A stretch of DNA of 64,000 nucleotides, from NCBI RefSeq assembly GCF_026805325.1, contig NZ_JAPRAT010000005.1:1-64000 (forward strand). The letters are read 5' to 3'. Source of the stretch: Natronobacillus azotifigens. GTDB lineage: Bacteria; Bacillota; Bacilli; Bacillales; Amphibacillaceae. Made by a program: the position numbers and the translations under genes. The notes beneath the pieces were generated by a model. It had not been told where the DNA came from. It searched no databases and saw only the letters and a program-made list of their open reading frames with translations. Of this stretch, positions 7,784-18,040 are shown one piece after another (within the stretch, counting starts at the first letter, position 1; each line of letters starts with the position of its first letter).

Positions 7784-8485
7784 TTATTCAACATTGTCTT
7801 CTTCTACTTCTGAAGAAACACGATCAGAATCAAAGCGATGAAGCTGATCATGCTCTCTTAATAACTCCACTTTTTCTGGTTTCCATCCTTGATTTTCTAT
7901 CCATGTTAAGTAAACTCGATAATGATTATCAAAGGAACCATCAGAAAATGTGGCGATAACACTCTGTGGCCCATTACCAGAAACCCATAAATAGTACATT
8001 TCCTCCACTTGAATCCCTGTTGCAAGTTCAGCAGCTTGCATCATTTCCTTCCAATCCTGTGAGGATTGCTCCCAAGTAATAGAATGAGGCTCTGATTGAA
8101 TTGTTTGAATCGGATTCCATGTGGAAGTATATGCTTGAATCACATTGTCATCATCACTTTCCACTAACTCCAATTGAAAATCATCTGGGTTTTGATAGTC
8201 ATTATCAGTTGTATTCGTATCTGTCTCGCCCTCTGGATTGTCTACTTCATTGCTATCTGAATCTGATATGGGATCATTATTGTTATCTTCCTTTATGGAA
8301 TCATTTTCTCCATTCACCACTTCTGCTTCATAATCTTCATTATCCCCACTAGGAAAAATAAAAATTCCAATTAATACAACGATAAAAATAGCTCCGATTG
8401 TTATAAAAACAGATAACCATTTCGTGTTTTTTCGTTTTTTTTCAAATCGCGTTAAACGAGTGTAGGATTGATAGTCATCTTCCAT
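7784..8485 (-). CDS. yrrS: YrrS family membrane-anchored protein (DUF1510)
   Basis: The 233-residue protein has a basic N-terminus, one membrane helix at about residues 24-45, an acidic Asp/Asn/Glu-rich linker (about 50-95), then a folded C-terminal domain with WNPIQT and W..WKPEKVELLR. That is the YrrS/DUF1510 layout. The C-terminal domain should lie outside the membrane. B. subtilis yrrS is sporulation-linked and sits beside the penicillin-binding protein gene yrrR; here no PBP gene is present and a 340-bp gap takes its place before greA. Function unknown. Confidence 0.75.
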   Translation of the reverse strand: MEDDYQSYTRLTRFEKKRKNTKWLSVFITIGAIFIVVLIGIFIFPSGDNEDYEAEVVNGENDSIKEDNNNDPISDSDSNEVDNPEGETDTNTTDNDYQNPDDFQLELVESDDDNVIQAYTSTWNPIQTIQSEPHSITWEQSSQDWKEMMQAAELATGIQVEEMYYLWVSGNGPQSVIATFSDGSFDNHYRVYLTWIENQGWKPEKVELLREHDQLHRFDSDRVSSEVEEDNVE

Positions 8486-8825
8486 CCAGTTCTCCCCTCC
8501 TCTTCTTTGCTATTATATTATATTCTGGCAATAGAACCAATAATCCTAGTATATTTAAAAATTATTTATAAAATGGTATTTATTCCAATAGAAAAATAAG
8601 TATTTAGTCTAAAGTTCGAACCCTAAAAAAGCTTGAATTAGTTATTCTTTCATCTAATCGTTTGATTTCAATAGCAGTTGCATCGGACTCTTTTAAAGAC
8701 AGTTATTTCGATAGTAACAAGAGGAATCTAATAGCCTAAATGAATCCTCCATTAGCATCTATACATAAAGGGTAACCTATTAAATAGGTCACCCTTTCGT
8801 TACGTAGTATGAAAAAAATTGCAAA
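8486..8825. other. Intergenic gap where B. subtilis has yrrR
   Basis: No gene is visible in this AT-rich gap. The only clear structure is the greA terminator at 8766-8796. The penicillin-binding protein gene that normally stands between yrrS and greA is absent, with no recognisable remnant in any frame. Confidence 0.5.
8766..8796 (-). terminator. Terminator after greA
   Basis: AAAGGGTAACCTATT pairs with AATAGGTCACCCTTT across a short loop. On the minus strand it follows the greA stop by about 30 bp and is trailed by a short T-rich stretch. Confidence 0.65.
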
Positions 8826-9302
8826 TTAATCAATTCTTACGATCTTTACTCGCATTTCGCCAGCTGGCGTTGGTACAGAAACTTCTTGACCAACCTCACA
8901 TCCAATTAAGCTTTTAGCAATTGGTGAATCATTCGAAATACGCCCTTCAAATGGATCCGCTTCAGCACTTCCTACAATCGTATACGTCTCCTCATCACCA
9001 TCAGGCAACTCTTGAAAGGTAACAGTTTTCCCTAAAGACACAATATTTGTTTCTGAGTCATCGTTTTCTATAATTACTGCATTTCGAATCATATTCTCTA
9101 CCTGAGCAATTCGGGATTCAACAAAAGCTTGCTCATCTTTCGCTGCATCATATTCCGAATTCTCAGATAAATCACCGAAATCACGTGCAACTTTTATACG
9201 CTCAACCACTTCTTGACGTCGTTCTGTTTTTAAAAACTCTAATTCCTTTTCTAGCTTTTCTTTTCCTTCTTGTGTCATATAATAGCTTTTCTCTACAGCC
9301 AT
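8826..9302 (-). CDS. greA: Transcription elongation factor GreA
   Basis: GreA enters the RNA polymerase secondary channel and stimulates cleavage of backtracked RNA. The 158-residue protein has the usual N-terminal coiled coil with the acidic tip in [17 protein letters not shown], and a C-terminal FKBP-like globular domain ([13 protein letters not shown]). The start MAVEKSYYM at 9302 follows AAAGGAGTG; an ATG nine bases upstream lies on that site. In B. subtilis greA follows udk directly; here a 223-bp AT-rich gap without a visible gene lies between them. Confidence 0.95.
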   Translation of the reverse strand: MAVEKSYYMTQEGKEKLEKELEFLKTERRQEVVERIKVARDFGDLSENSEYDAAKDEQAFVESRIAQVENMIRNAVIIENDDSETNIVSLGKTVTFQELPDGDEETYTIVGSAEADPFEGRISNDSPIAKSLIGCEVGQEVSVPTPAGEMRVKIVRID

Positions 9303-9525
9303 TCGATACACTCCTTTAATTCCAAGCCAATTTTCAATTATCTTTTCAATATATCTAGTTCAATCTATTCTTAAGTAAGTTCTTATATGTAAAATTCACT
9401 TTAAAAATAGCGTAACTAGTCAATGAAAGTTACTAACCAATACTATGGCAGATTTTTGATTTAATTTCAATACTTTTATTAAGAAAAACTTTGAAGATGC
9501 AAAATTTTTTAATTGAATTCTATAA

Positions 9526-10179
9526 TTAGATAAATTTACTTACTTCTTTATTCTTTGCTAAAATCATCTCGACTTTCGTTGCTAACAGGTCAATAGCAAC
9601 CAAGTTCTCTCCACCTTCAGGAATTATAATATCTGCATATCGTTTCGTTGGTTCAATAAATTGCAGGTGCATTGGTCGAACAACAGTTAAGTATTGTTCA
9701 AGTACAGAATCAATTGTGCGACCACGTTCCTTCATGTCGCGTAATAGTCTTCGTATAATACGTAAATCAGCATCGGTATCAACAAAAACTTTAATATCCA
9801 TTAAGTCAACCAATCTTGGGTCTTCTAGTACAAGAATCCCCTCTAATATTATTACTTCTTTTGGCTCTACAGATAGCACTTCATCAGATCGTGTATGATT
9901 TTTGTAATCATATATCGGTTTTTGAATTGGTTGGTGTGCTAGTAATTGTTGAAGATGATCAATCAATAAGTCATTATCAAAAGCAAATGGATGATCGTAA
10001 TTTGTGTTTAAACGTTCTTCAAAAGGTAAGTGAGATTGATCTTTATAATAAAAGTCTTGTTCCATAACTAAGATTGTTTTATCTGTAAAACGCTGACAGA
10101 TTGATCTTGTGACGGAAGTTTTCCCCGAACCAGATCCACCTGCTACGCCAATTACGATTGGTTTTTGCTTTTCATTCAT
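9526..10179 (-). CDS. udk: Uridine kinase Udk
   Basis: Udk phosphorylates uridine and cytidine in pyrimidine salvage. From ATG 10179 the protein has 217 residues, with Walker [10 protein letters not shown] at about 14-22, the nucleoside-binding [11 protein letters not shown] region and the IIPEGGEN segment near the C-terminus. The open frame continues 33 codons further upstream, but that extension overlaps trmR and is unlike the family. The frame crosses the end of trmR by spacing only: the genes are 17 bp apart. Confidence 0.93.
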   Translation of the reverse strand: MNEKQKPIVIGVAGGSGSGKTSVTRSICQRFTDKTILVMEQDFYYKDQSHLPFEERLNTNYDHPFAFDNDLLIDHLQQLLAHQPIQKPIYDYKNHTRSDEVLSVEPKEVIILEGILVLEDPRLVDLMDIKVFVDTDADLRIIRRLLRDMKERGRTIDSVLEQYLTVVRPMHLQFIEPTKRYADIIIPEGGENLVAIDLLATKVEMILAKNKEVSKFI

Positions 10180-10196
10180 TGTATAGCCTAACCCCT

Positions 10197-10838
10197 TTAC
10201 TTTCTTTTCGTTGTAATTGCTATTCCATCCCCTATAGGCAAGATAATCGTATGATAATCTTTTTGATTCGCAATCCAATGATTATATTTAGAAATTTTAT
10301 CTGCGATTTTTTGTATTCGTTTGTTTTCTTGATTAGGTTCAGCAACAAAGCCTTTAAATAACACATTATCTGTTACGATAACAGCATCTTCTGTTAACAT
10401 CGGTGTATATAATTCAAAAAATCGCTGATATTGACCTTTTGCTGCATCAATAAACAACAAATCAAAAGGAGCATGGTTTAAGACTTGCCCCTCAGTTTCT
10501 AAAGCATCCCCAAATATTAGCTCAATTTGTTGCTCGAACCCTACTTGCTTAATATTTTCTTTTGCTTGATCAAATCGAACTTGATCACGCTCAATCGTTA
10601 ATACTTTTGATTCTGGATAAGCATGAACCATTTGTAAAGCAGAATAGCCTATCGCAGTACCAATTTCAAGGATTTTTTTGGGTTGCTTGATACGAATTAA
10701 CTGCTGTAAAAAAGCAATGCCTGTAGGTTCCATAATGGGTACATTTTGTTCTATTGCATATTCTTCTAGTTGCTTTGCCCAATCTGTTGATTGTTCCAAT
10801 AAACTAGAAATATAAAGATCTATTTTATTATCTTTCAT
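10197..10838 (-). CDS. trmR: O-methyltransferase, probable tRNA 5-hydroxyuridine methyltransferase TrmR
   Basis: The 213-residue class I methyltransferase of the catechol-O-methyltransferase type has the SAM loop [11 protein letters not shown] and the metal-binding acidic segments LLFIDAAKG and VTDNVLF. It corresponds to B. subtilis YrrM/TrmR, which methylates 5-hydroxyuridine at tRNA position 34. The usual next genes yrrN and yrrO (trhP1/trhP2, U32 peptidase family) that make the hydroxyl group are missing: udk follows directly. The hydroxylation would then need TrhO, encoded elsewhere if present. Confidence 0.82.
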   Translation of the reverse strand: MKDNKIDLYISSLLEQSTDWAKQLEEYAIEQNVPIMEPTGIAFLQQLIRIKQPKKILEIGTAIGYSALQMVHAYPESKVLTIERDQVRFDQAKENIKQVGFEQQIELIFGDALETEGQVLNHAPFDLLFIDAAKGQYQRFFELYTPMLTEDAVIVTDNVLFKGFVAEPNQENKRIQKIADKISKYNHWIANQKDYHTIILPIGDGIAITTKRK

Positions 10839-10899
10839 TTATACACTTCCAATATCCATACTTTTGTTTCACTAATGGTCAAAATCATTTAATAGGAAA

Positions 10900-10930
10900 G
10901 ATCAGGGATGAGCAGAATCTCTCCCTGATC
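10900..10930 (-). terminator. Terminator after mltG
   Basis: GATCAGGGA and TCCCTGATC form a 9-bp stem; on the minus strand it is followed by CTTTCC. It sits between the mltG stop (11032) and the trmR start and probably ends the mltG transcript. Confidence 0.6.
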
Positions 10931-11031
10931 TCTATTATCCTAATGTAAACCACGTTCAGTTTTCATTAATCTATTCCGATTACTAAAATTGAAGGTGATT
11001 CAATTTTCTCTACACATATCAAGTTTCCCTA

Positions 11032-12285
11032 TTATAGATCACGATCTAAATGTTCATTAGCTAAATCTCTATGTTCTTCAAATGTTTCTGAAAAATATAT
11101 TTCTCCATCTGGAGCTGCAACGAAGAATAAATAATTCGTGTTTGCTGGATCAAGTACCGCTCGCAACGAGCTTTCCCCAAAATTAGAAATCGGTCCAACC
11201 GGTAAGCCGTGTACTCGATACGTATTGTATGGTGATTCAACTTCTAGATCACTAAACATTACACGTTCTCTGTGCTCTCCTAACGCATACAAAACAGTTG
11301 GATCTGTTTCTAAACGCATTCCTTCTTCCAATCGATTGTAGAATACACCTGCTATCTTCATTCGCTCTTCTTCGTCACGAGCTTCTCGTTCAACAATCGA
11401 TGCAAAGGTAATGATCTCGTGAACGGAGAATTGTTCAAGCTGTGCAATCTCACCGAAATGACTACTGATTACCTGATCTGTTCGTCTTAACATATCTCGT
11501 ATTATTTGATCAATCGTTGGATTTTCTTCGTAAAATGGGTAAGTTGCAGGGAATAAATAGCCTTCTAATGCATACCGTATATCTTCATTCAAAATCTCTT
11601 CAGAAAGAATATTCGGAAATTCATCAATTAATCCTTCAATATACTCCTCATCACGCATTAGATCCAAAAACTCATCCGCATCAATATTTGCCCCATTTTC
11701 ATAGAGTATTGCGATTTCCTCGATCGTTCGTCCTTCAGGAATGGTCACTCTAAATAACGGAGGAACGGTTCCAGATTGCAAGATCTCGGTAATTTCTTCT
11801 AAAGTCATTGCTGGAGTTAACTCATAATTTCCTGCTTGAAAAGATCCAACATTATTTATATTGACATACAATCGATAGAATAGCGCATCATTAATTACGC
11901 CTTCTTCTTCCAGAATTTCAGCGATAGATCTAGAAGAAGACCCCATCGGAATTTCCACCTCAACAACTGACTGATCATCAGGATCAACAGGAGATAGTCC
12001 ACTTTGAACATAATTATATATTCTTACAGCTCCAAAAACCATTAGAATAGTCAGAACAGTTATCGTAATTGCGACTATTTTTCTTACGATACTAGCATCT
12101 TTACAACGTTGTATAAAACGCTCTTCTCTCGTTTGCTTCCTATTATTTTTTTCCATACTTTTTTCTTGTTCTATCTCTTCAGCTTTATCATTACTAGTGT
12201 TCTCATCTTTTATACGCTGATCTTGATTTTCTTCATTTTTTTGTTCACTTAACTGTGTATGTTGTTCTTCTTCAGAATTGGACAT
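11032..12285 (-). CDS. mltG: Endolytic murein transglycosylase MltG
   Basis: MltG cuts nascent glycan strands at the membrane and sets their length. The 417-residue protein has a very acidic, Gln-rich cytoplasmic tail (1-60), one membrane helix (about 68-90), a LysM-like subdomain (IPEGRTIEEIAILYENGANI) and the YceG catalytic domain with the glutamate in ASIVEREA and the signature YNTYRVHGLPVGPI. ATG 12285 follows GGGGAGGATTG; an ATG 18 bp earlier precedes that site. The neighbour relation to trmR matches yrrL-yrrM in B. subtilis. Confidence 0.93.
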   Translation of the reverse strand: MSNSEEEQHTQLSEQKNEENQDQRIKDENTSNDKAEEIEQEKSMEKNNRKQTREERFIQRCKDASIVRKIVAITITVLTILMVFGAVRIYNYVQSGLSPVDPDDQSVVEVEIPMGSSSRSIAEILEEEGVINDALFYRLYVNINNVGSFQAGNYELTPAMTLEEITEILQSGTVPPLFRVTIPEGRTIEEIAILYENGANIDADEFLDLMRDEEYIEGLIDEFPNILSEEILNEDIRYALEGYLFPATYPFYEENPTIDQIIRDMLRRTDQVISSHFGEIAQLEQFSVHEIITFASIVEREARDEEERMKIAGVFYNRLEEGMRLETDPTVLYALGEHRERVMFSDLEVESPYNTYRVHGLPVGPISNFGESSLRAVLDPANTNYLFFVAAPDGEIYFSETFEEHRDLANEHLDRDL

Positions 12286-12450
12286 TCTCAATCCTCCCCT
12301 CATCCGCTACATTATACTACAACAATCTACATTATTTCTATAATTTTTCTATATTTTTCTCTATTTATACGTGTTCAAAAAGTTGACAGATTAGAAACAA
12401 GCAGGTCAAGGCGAAAACTCTATGAACACACTCTGTTTGGTTGCATACTA

Positions 12451-12484
12451 AAAAATAAGGATTCCATGTTTACTACGGAATCCT
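12451..12484 (-). terminator. Terminator after yrzB
   Basis: GGATTCC and GGAATCC form the stem; read on the minus strand it is followed by TTATTTTTTAG. It closes the ireB-ruvX-yrzB operon. The preceding stretch, 12365-12440, contains a GTTCAAAAAGTTGACAGATT-like segment without a recognisable gene. Confidence 0.7.
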
Positions 12485-12508
12485 CATTTCTATGTCTATT
12501 TTGTTTAA

Positions 12509-12787
12509 TTATGCTTCCTCGTCAATTAGCGTATTAAGCATTTCTTCGACCATATCCCATTCTTCGTCGGTTTCAATAGAGAAAAGAGCTAAATCGTCTT
12601 CATTTTCTTTCTCTTCATAACGAAAAGCAAACACTTCTTGCTCTTCATCTTCTGTTTGCTCCACTGGAACAACCGCAATATAAGATTGTTGATTTTGCTC
12701 TACATCAAAAGTAAATAATACTTCAAATAAATGTTCTTCACCATTTTCATCTGGGATAATGATGCGTTCTTTTTCTTCTAAAGCCAC
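12509..12787 (-). CDS. yrzB: DUF1292 family protein YrzB
   Basis: This 92-residue, strongly acidic protein belongs to DUF1292. The opening ERIIIPDENGEEHLFEVLFTF and the central FAFRYEE are characteristic. It always follows ruvX in Bacillaceae, as here, 18 bp downstream. Its biochemical function is unknown. GTG start behind AGGAGGTG. Confidence 0.85.
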   Translation of the reverse strand: MALEEKERIIIPDENGEEHLFEVLFTFDVEQNQQSYIAVVPVEQTEDEEQEVFAFRYEEKENEDDLALFSIETDEEWDMVEEMLNTLIDEEA

Positions 12788-12805
12788 TATCTTTCACCTC
12801 CTAAG

Positions 12806-13231
12806 TCAATATGAGTGCGATTGAGAATCTAAATACCCTTGTAAGATCATCACTGCTGCCATTTTATCAATAACTTTCTTGCGTTTTCCTCTACTAACAT
12901 CGGCTTCTATTAACACACGTTCTGCAGCCATTGTAGACAAACGCTCGTCCCACAAGACCGTCTTCAGCCCAAATTCGGCTTCTAAATAAGCGGCAAATCT
13001 CTGGGAAGCTTCCCCTCGTTCACCAATCGATCCATTCATATGTTTTGGTAACCCTACTACAATTTCCGAAATATCATGTTCAGAAATGATTTTGGCTAAA
13101 TCCGGTTTTGCTGTTTGAAAATCTTGTTCATCCCAGATAACCGTTGTTAATCCTTGTGCAGTCCAACCAAAAGCGTCACTAACAGCTACGCCAATTGTTT
13201 TGGAACCAACATCCAATGCCATTTTTTTCAT
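12806..13231 (-). CDS. ruvX: RuvX/YqgF, pre-16S rRNA nuclease and Holliday-junction resolvase-like
   Basis: The 141-residue RNase H-fold protein has [14 protein letters not shown] at residues 5-18 with the first catalytic aspartate, [14 protein letters not shown] in the middle, and the DERLST/A plus [14 protein letters not shown] segments with the remaining acidic residues. In E. coli YqgF processes the 5' end of 16S rRNA; a resolvase role has been proposed from the fold. It is one base after ireB, so the two are translationally linked. Confidence 0.93.
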   Translation of the reverse strand: MKKMALDVGSKTIGVAVSDAFGWTAQGLTTVIWDEQDFQTAKPDLAKIISEHDISEIVVGLPKHMNGSIGERGEASQRFAAYLEAEFGLKTVLWDERLSTMAAERVLIEADVSRGKRKKVIDKMAAVMILQGYLDSQSHSY

Positions 13232-13232
13232 A

Positions 13233-13499
13233 CTAGCCCTCTTTATGTTGCTTAATATAATACTTGACTAACTCCTCAATTAATTCGTCGCGGTCTATTC
13301 TTCTAATTAAGTTCCGAGCATCCTTATATCGAGGAATGTAGGCCGGATCTCCTGATAGTAAATAACCAACAATTTGATTAATTGGATGATAACCTTTTTC
13401 TTGTAATGCTTCATAAACTGTAAGTAGCACATCATTCACATTTTCTTCAAAAGGATCTTCTGAAAAGTCAAATTTCATGGTTTTATCCATCGAATCCAT
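13233..13499 (-). CDS. IreB family regulatory phosphoprotein (YrzL, UPF0297)
   Basis: This 88-residue protein is nearly invariant across Firmicutes; the core [24 protein letters not shown] sequence is present ([18 protein letters not shown]). In Enterococcus IreB is the substrate of the PASTA kinase IreK and controls cephalosporin tolerance; the threonine region near the N-terminus (MDKTMKF) is where phosphorylation occurs there. GAGGTG spaced 6 bases before ATG 13499 fixes the start. It heads the ireB-ruvX-yrzB operon after alaS. Confidence 0.92.
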   Translation of the reverse strand: MDSMDKTMKFDFSEDPFEENVNDVLLTVYEALQEKGYHPINQIVGYLLSGDPAYIPRYKDARNLIRRIDRDELIEELVKYYIKQHKEG

Positions 13500-13586
13500 G
13501 CTTTACACCTCGCCTTTACCATAATATTTTGTGTTAGTTATCGTATATATTTCCTATTATACCTTTAAAAGCTAACAAATAACAAG

Positions 13587-16220
13587 TTAACCAATCGATG
13601 AAATAAATGTTTTTGCATGGGTAAGTGCTGTTGGAAGTTGCTCTGGGTTTTTCCCACCTGCTTGAGCCATATCCGGACGGCCACCTCCACCACCACCACA
13701 GCGACTTGCTGTTTCTTTAATTAATTTACCGGCATGATATCCCTGTTCGATTAGGTCTTTTGATACACCAGCGGCAAGTTGCACTTTTCCATTATTCACT
13801 GCACCAAGTAAAATGATACCTGATTCTAACTTTTGTTTTAAATCATCTACCATTGATCTTAACTGATTCATGTCACTTACATCTACTTTTTCTGCTAAAA
13901 CAGATACCCCATTTATTGTTTCTACTTTATCCAAAATGGAAGCTGCTTCTAAATTAGAAAGTTTTTGATTAAGTGACTCTTTATCTTTATGAAGCACCTT
14001 AACCTCTTGGAATAAGCCTTCAATCCGTTCCGGAACATTATCCAAAGATACCTTTAATAGTTTCGCCGCTTCTTGCAATGTCTGTTGTTGTTGATTTGTA
14101 TACAAATATGCACCTTTTCCGGTTGTAGCTTCAATTCTGCGCGTTCCTGCCCCAATTCCTGATTCACTAGTAATCTTGAATAGACCAATTTCTGCTGTAT
14201 TGCGCACATGGCATCCACCACACAGCTCTAAACTATAATCATTAAGTTGAACAACACGAACAACATCCCCATATTTCTCACCGAAAAGTGCCATCGCTCC
14301 CATTTCTTTTGCTTCTTCAATAGGGTAGTAGTCAATGGAAACCTGTAAAGATGCCCATATCTTTTCATTTACAATTCTTTCGATTTCCTTAAGCTCTTTT
14401 TCCTCGATTGCATGGAAGTGTGAAAAGTCGAAACGCAATCGGTCTGTACCCACAAGAGATCCCGCTTGATTCACATGATCCCCCAACACATCTTTTAGTG
14501 CTTGATGTAACAAGTGCGTTGCAGTGTGGTTTTTCTCCACTGCTACACGTGACGACGAATCCACCACTGCTTTGACCGTATCACCTACACGTATACTCGC
14601 GTTTTGCACGGTTACACGATGCAAATGCTGTCCTTTTGGAGCTTTTTGAACTTCTTCTACCCTTACTTCCGCTTCTTTGGAATATAGCCACCCTTGATCA
14701 GCAATTTGTCCACCGCTTTCTGCATAAAACGGTGTCTCCTTTAAAACAACGTAACATTCATTTTCTGTCGATTGATCGACAAATTGCTTACCTTGAATAA
14801 TCGCTTCTATAGTTGTTTCTATCTCGTGTTTGTCATATCCAACAAAAATACTCTCTGATGCTAGCTCACTATAAATACTATCTTGCACCTGCATGGAATC
14901 CACTTTTTGACGAGCATTACGAGCTCTTTCACGTTGTGCTTTCATTTCTGCTTCAAAGCCTGCTTCGTCAATGGTGAATCCCGCTTCTGCTACATATTCT
15001 TCCGTTAGTTCTTTTGGAAAACCATACGTATCATACAGACGAAACACTTCCGCACCTGGAAAAACAGTTCTATTTTCTTGTTTTTCTTTTTCTAAAATTG
15101 CTTCTAACATAACTAAACCTTCATTTAGCGTTTCATGGAAACGTTCTTCTTCTGTTTGAATAACCTCCGCTATAAAAGCTTGTTTTTTCATTACGTCTGG
15201 ATAAAAAGCCTCCATAATTTTAGCAACTTTTTCTACTAGCGTATACATAAATGGTTTTTCAATTCCAATCTGTTTTGCAAAACGGACCGCACGACGTAAT
15301 AAACGGCGTAATACATATCCTCTTCCTTCATTTGATGGCAATGCCCCATCAGAAACTGCAAAAGATACTGTCCGGATATGGTCAGCAATTACTTTAAATG
15401 CAACATCTGTCTGTTTATCTTCTCCATATTTTACTTTTGCAAGTTTTTCTACTTCTTTAATTAGTGGCAAAAATAGATCTGTTTCGAAATTCGTTGGTGT
15501 ATCTTGAATCACACACACTATTCTCTCTAATCCCATTCCCGTATCAATGTTTTTCTTAGGCAATGGTGTATACGTGTCATCTGGATTATGATTAAATTGA
15601 GAAAAAACAAGGTTCCATATTTCTAAATACCGATCATTCTCTCCGCCTGGATATAGCTCTGGATCATTTGGATCATTGCCATATCTCTCTCCTCGGTCAT
15701 AAAAAATTTCTGTGTTCGGTCCGCTCGGTCCTTCTCCAATATCCCAAAAATTTTCTTCTAGACGAATAATTCGCTCTTCGGGCAAACCGATATTATTTTT
15801 CCAATAGTTATAAGCTTCATCGTCTTCGGGATGAACAGTTACCGAAAGTTTCTCTGAATCAAATCCTATCCATTTTCCATCTGTTAGAAATTCCCACGCC
15901 CATGTAATAGCTTCTCCTTTAAAATATTCACCGATCGAAAAATTCCCTAACATTTCAAAAAATGTATGGTGCCTTGCTGTATAACCTACATTCTCAATAT
16001 CGTTAGTTCGGATTGATTTTTGGGCATTTACAATCCGAGGATTTTCAGGGATTACCCGACCATCAAAATATTTTTTTAATGTTGCTACCCCACTGTTTAT
16101 CCAAAGTAAGGTTGGATCATCTTTTGGTACAAGTGATGCACTAGGCTCAACACGATGTCCTTTTTCTTGAAAAAAATCTAAGTACATTTGTCTTACTTCT
16201 GCTGATGTTAACTGTTTCAT
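13587..16220 (-). CDS. alaS: Alanyl-tRNA synthetase
   Basis: The 877-residue enzyme is of full length. The N-terminal class II catalytic core begins [15 protein letters not shown]. The editing domain has its HTATHLLH metal-site motif and C-x3-H in CGGCH ([12 protein letters not shown]). The C-Ala domain ends with the glycine run and [11 protein letters not shown] place the start at ATG 16220 after AGGAGAGG; the frame is open seven codons further. Expression is probably controlled by the T-box leader directly upstream. Confidence 0.96.
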   Translation of the reverse strand: MKQLTSAEVRQMYLDFFQEKGHRVEPSASLVPKDDPTLLWINSGVATLKKYFDGRVIPENPRIVNAQKSIRTNDIENVGYTARHHTFFEMLGNFSIGEYFKGEAITWAWEFLTDGKWIGFDSEKLSVTVHPEDDEAYNYWKNNIGLPEERIIRLEENFWDIGEGPSGPNTEIFYDRGERYGNDPNDPELYPGGENDRYLEIWNLVFSQFNHNPDDTYTPLPKKNIDTGMGLERIVCVIQDTPTNFETDLFLPLIKEVEKLAKVKYGEDKQTDVAFKVIADHIRTVSFAVSDGALPSNEGRGYVLRRLLRRAVRFAKQIGIEKPFMYTLVEKVAKIMEAFYPDVMKKQAFIAEVIQTEEERFHETLNEGLVMLEAILEKEKQENRTVFPGAEVFRLYDTYGFPKELTEEYVAEAGFTIDEAGFEAEMKAQRERARNARQKVDSMQVQDSIYSELASESIFVGYDKHEIETTIEAIIQGKQFVDQSTENECYVVLKETPFYAESGGQIADQGWLYSKEAEVRVEEVQKAPKGQHLHRVTVQNASIRVGDTVKAVVDSSSRVAVEKNHTATHLLHQALKDVLGDHVNQAGSLVGTDRLRFDFSHFHAIEEKELKEIERIVNEKIWASLQVSIDYYPIEEAKEMGAMALFGEKYGDVVRVVQLNDYSLELCGGCHVRNTAEIGLFKITSESGIGAGTRRIEATTGKGAYLYTNQQQQTLQEAAKLLKVSLDNVPERIEGLFQEVKVLHKDKESLNQKLSNLEAASILDKVETINGVSVLAEKVDVSDMNQLRSMVDDLKQKLESGIILLGAVNNGKVQLAAGVSKDLIEQGYHAGKLIKETASRCGGGGGGRPDMAQAGGKNPEQLPTALTHAKTFISSIG

Positions 16221-16257
16221 CAGTAAACCTCTCCTATTCACTTGATATTATTTGAAC

Positions 16258-16475
16258 ACAAAAAAACCCCCACCTCTGCAGATATTGCAGGGACGAGAGT
16301 TAAAATCGCGGTACCACCCTGATTATGAACAATTACTGTTCATCACCTTCATACACTGTAACGATGTGTGATCGGTAGTGATTAAACTACACTCTAAACG
16401 AGCTTCTGTAACCCTTCATTTAGAATTTCTTCCAGCCTAGGAAATCCCTCTCTTCAAATGGGTCTGTTACATACT
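16258..16475 (-). promoter_or_regulatory. T-box leader of alaS
   Basis: On the minus strand the 14-base T-box AGGGTGGTACCGCG lies at 16307-16320. It is followed by a terminator built from CCCTGCA/TGCAGAGG and a T-run at 16258-16266. Upstream is the Stem I region with AGAGAGGG and a GAAGCUC segment offering GCU as the alanine specifier. Uncharged tRNA-Ala should stabilise the antiterminator and allow alaS transcription. Stem I pairing was judged by eye. Confidence 0.88.
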
Positions 16476-16541
16476 GATGTTTATCGTTGTTTTATCCTAT
16501 ATTACTATGCCTCGATATTATAGTGAAGAATTCATTATCTG

Positions 16542-17606
16542 TCAATCTTTTGATGAGAATGATCGACTTTTCTTAATAATTACGTGGATGACAGCGATCA
16601 CAGGCACTGCAAAAATCATACCTATAATTCCGGCAATCTCACTCCCCACCAGTAAAGCAAAAATAATAATAATCGGATGAATGTGAACACTTTTTCCCAC
16701 AATATATGGTGAAAGTAAATTACTTTCAATTAATTGAACAACAATTACACCAATTAAAACATAGATTACCTGTTTCATCGAAACTGTAACTGCAATGATC
16801 ACCGCTGGGACTGCACCAATTATTGGCCCAAAATAAGGGATAATGTTCATTACCCCCATAACGATAGCAAGAACTAGTGGATACTTCATATCTATTAGTA
16901 AATATACGATGTATGTTGTAAGAAACACAAAGAAACACACAATGACCTGACCTCGGATATAGTTTCCTAAGCTCTCATCAATAGCATGGATGAGGGCTTG
17001 ACTATTATTTTTATGTTTGGGTGGGATAAGGCCTAATGTGGCTTTTTTAATGATTTGAAAATCTTTCAAAAAATAAAACAGTAGTACAGGAATAACCGCA
17101 AGAAGGATGATATAATCAAAAAGATGGGTTACCTTGTTAAAACTATTTGTAATCCACGAACCACTTGCTTCTTCCAATTGATTAAACAATTGATCCATTC
17201 GATCATGAATGGTTTCAGGTAAAAAAGACGTTGCTTGATAAATGTCAGAAACTACTTCACGATAAGTTTGGATTAGTTCTGGCAATTGGTTTTGTAATTC
17301 TTTTCCTTGGCTAAGTAATGCAGGATAGGCATAGTAAACAAGTAAGCCAATCCCAGCAATAATTAACAGGTAGATCATCACAATCGCTAGCCAACGTGGA
17401 ATATGAAAGTCATTCAGTTTTTCCACAACCGGATGAAGTAGGTACGCTGCAAAAACCGAAACAATAAACGGCAGGATAATACGTAAAGCTGACCGGAAAA
17501 TACTGGCGTAAAAAGGAAATACCCTAGTTAATAGATAACAGAATAATAAAAATAAAATACCTAGCAATAAGTAGCCAAGTCTGTCTTTTAATTTATCACG
17601 TTCCAC
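16542..17606 (-). CDS. yrrI: AI-2E family transporter YrrI
   Basis: The 354-residue membrane protein has about eight predicted helices in the AI-2E/PerM arrangement: two helices at the N-terminus (8-50), a soluble-looking helical insert (about 90-160, LPELIQTYREVVSDIYQ), then the conserved block GVMNIIPYFGPIIGAVPAVI and a final helix after LLSPYIVGKSVHIHP. Some relatives are Na+(Li+)/H+ antiporters; the true substrate here is unknown. It lies between alaS and the zinc-ribbon gene as in B. subtilis. GTG start. Confidence 0.85.
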   Translation of the reverse strand: MERDKLKDRLGYLLLGILFLLFCYLLTRVFPFYASIFRSALRIILPFIVSVFAAYLLHPVVEKLNDFHIPRWLAIVMIYLLIIAGIGLLVYYAYPALLSQGKELQNQLPELIQTYREVVSDIYQATSFLPETIHDRMDQLFNQLEEASGSWITNSFNKVTHLFDYIILLAVIPVLLFYFLKDFQIIKKATLGLIPPKHKNNSQALIHAIDESLGNYIRGQVIVCFFVFLTTYIVYLLIDMKYPLVLAIVMGVMNIIPYFGPIIGAVPAVIIAVTVSMKQVIYVLIGVIVVQLIESNLLSPYIVGKSVHIHPIIIIFALLVGSEIAGIIGMIFAVPVIAVIHVIIKKSRSFSSKD

Positions 17607-17642
17607 GATTGGGATACTCCGACTTTCTGTTTAAGTTGTTCT

Positions 17643-17831
17643 TCATCCTTCTAATCTTCTTTCTTCTTCACTAAATAAATCATCCAATGACATTAATGTA
17701 CCATCTAAATCCACTTCGTACATGGTAAGCACTTCATTATCCTCTTTTAATTCAATATAACAATTCCAGCAATAAAAGTGGCGGTTGGCAATTTTCCCTA
17801 TATTATTTGATTTACAATTTGGACAGCGCAT
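17643..17831 (-). CDS. Small zinc-ribbon protein (YrzR-like)
   Basis: The 62-residue protein has two cysteine pairs (CPNC and CWNC, spaced about 18 residues) followed by a short acidic tail with LDGTLMSLDDLFSEEE. That pattern is a zinc ribbon of unknown role conserved next to yrrI. A GTG one codon upstream is an alternative start; both follow AAAGGAAG. Weak family memory only. Confidence 0.7.
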   Translation of the reverse strand: MRCPNCKSNNIGKIANRHFYCWNCYIELKEDNEVLTMYEVDLDGTLMSLDDLFSEEERRLEG

Positions 17832-17834
17832 CAC

Positions 17835-18040
17835 TTTTCTTCCTTTCTACCAATGATATTCATATTATTGGTAGACCAAGTCAATCTTAAACCTAAAATC
17901 ACATGAAAAAGTTACTTATTTTAGATTAATTTATAAGAAATAAGAAAAAGCACATTTAGAAAAATAATCGCCGTTATGACCAAGTATCCATAAACTCACT
18001 CAGTTAGATTCTATTTACACACATTTGCTGTGCAGGAACG
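17835..18040. other. Gene-free stretch before array 2
   Basis: AT-rich sequence between the zinc-ribbon gene and the repeat array. I see no gene and no clear hairpin apart from the leader of the array at its end. Confidence 0.4.
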
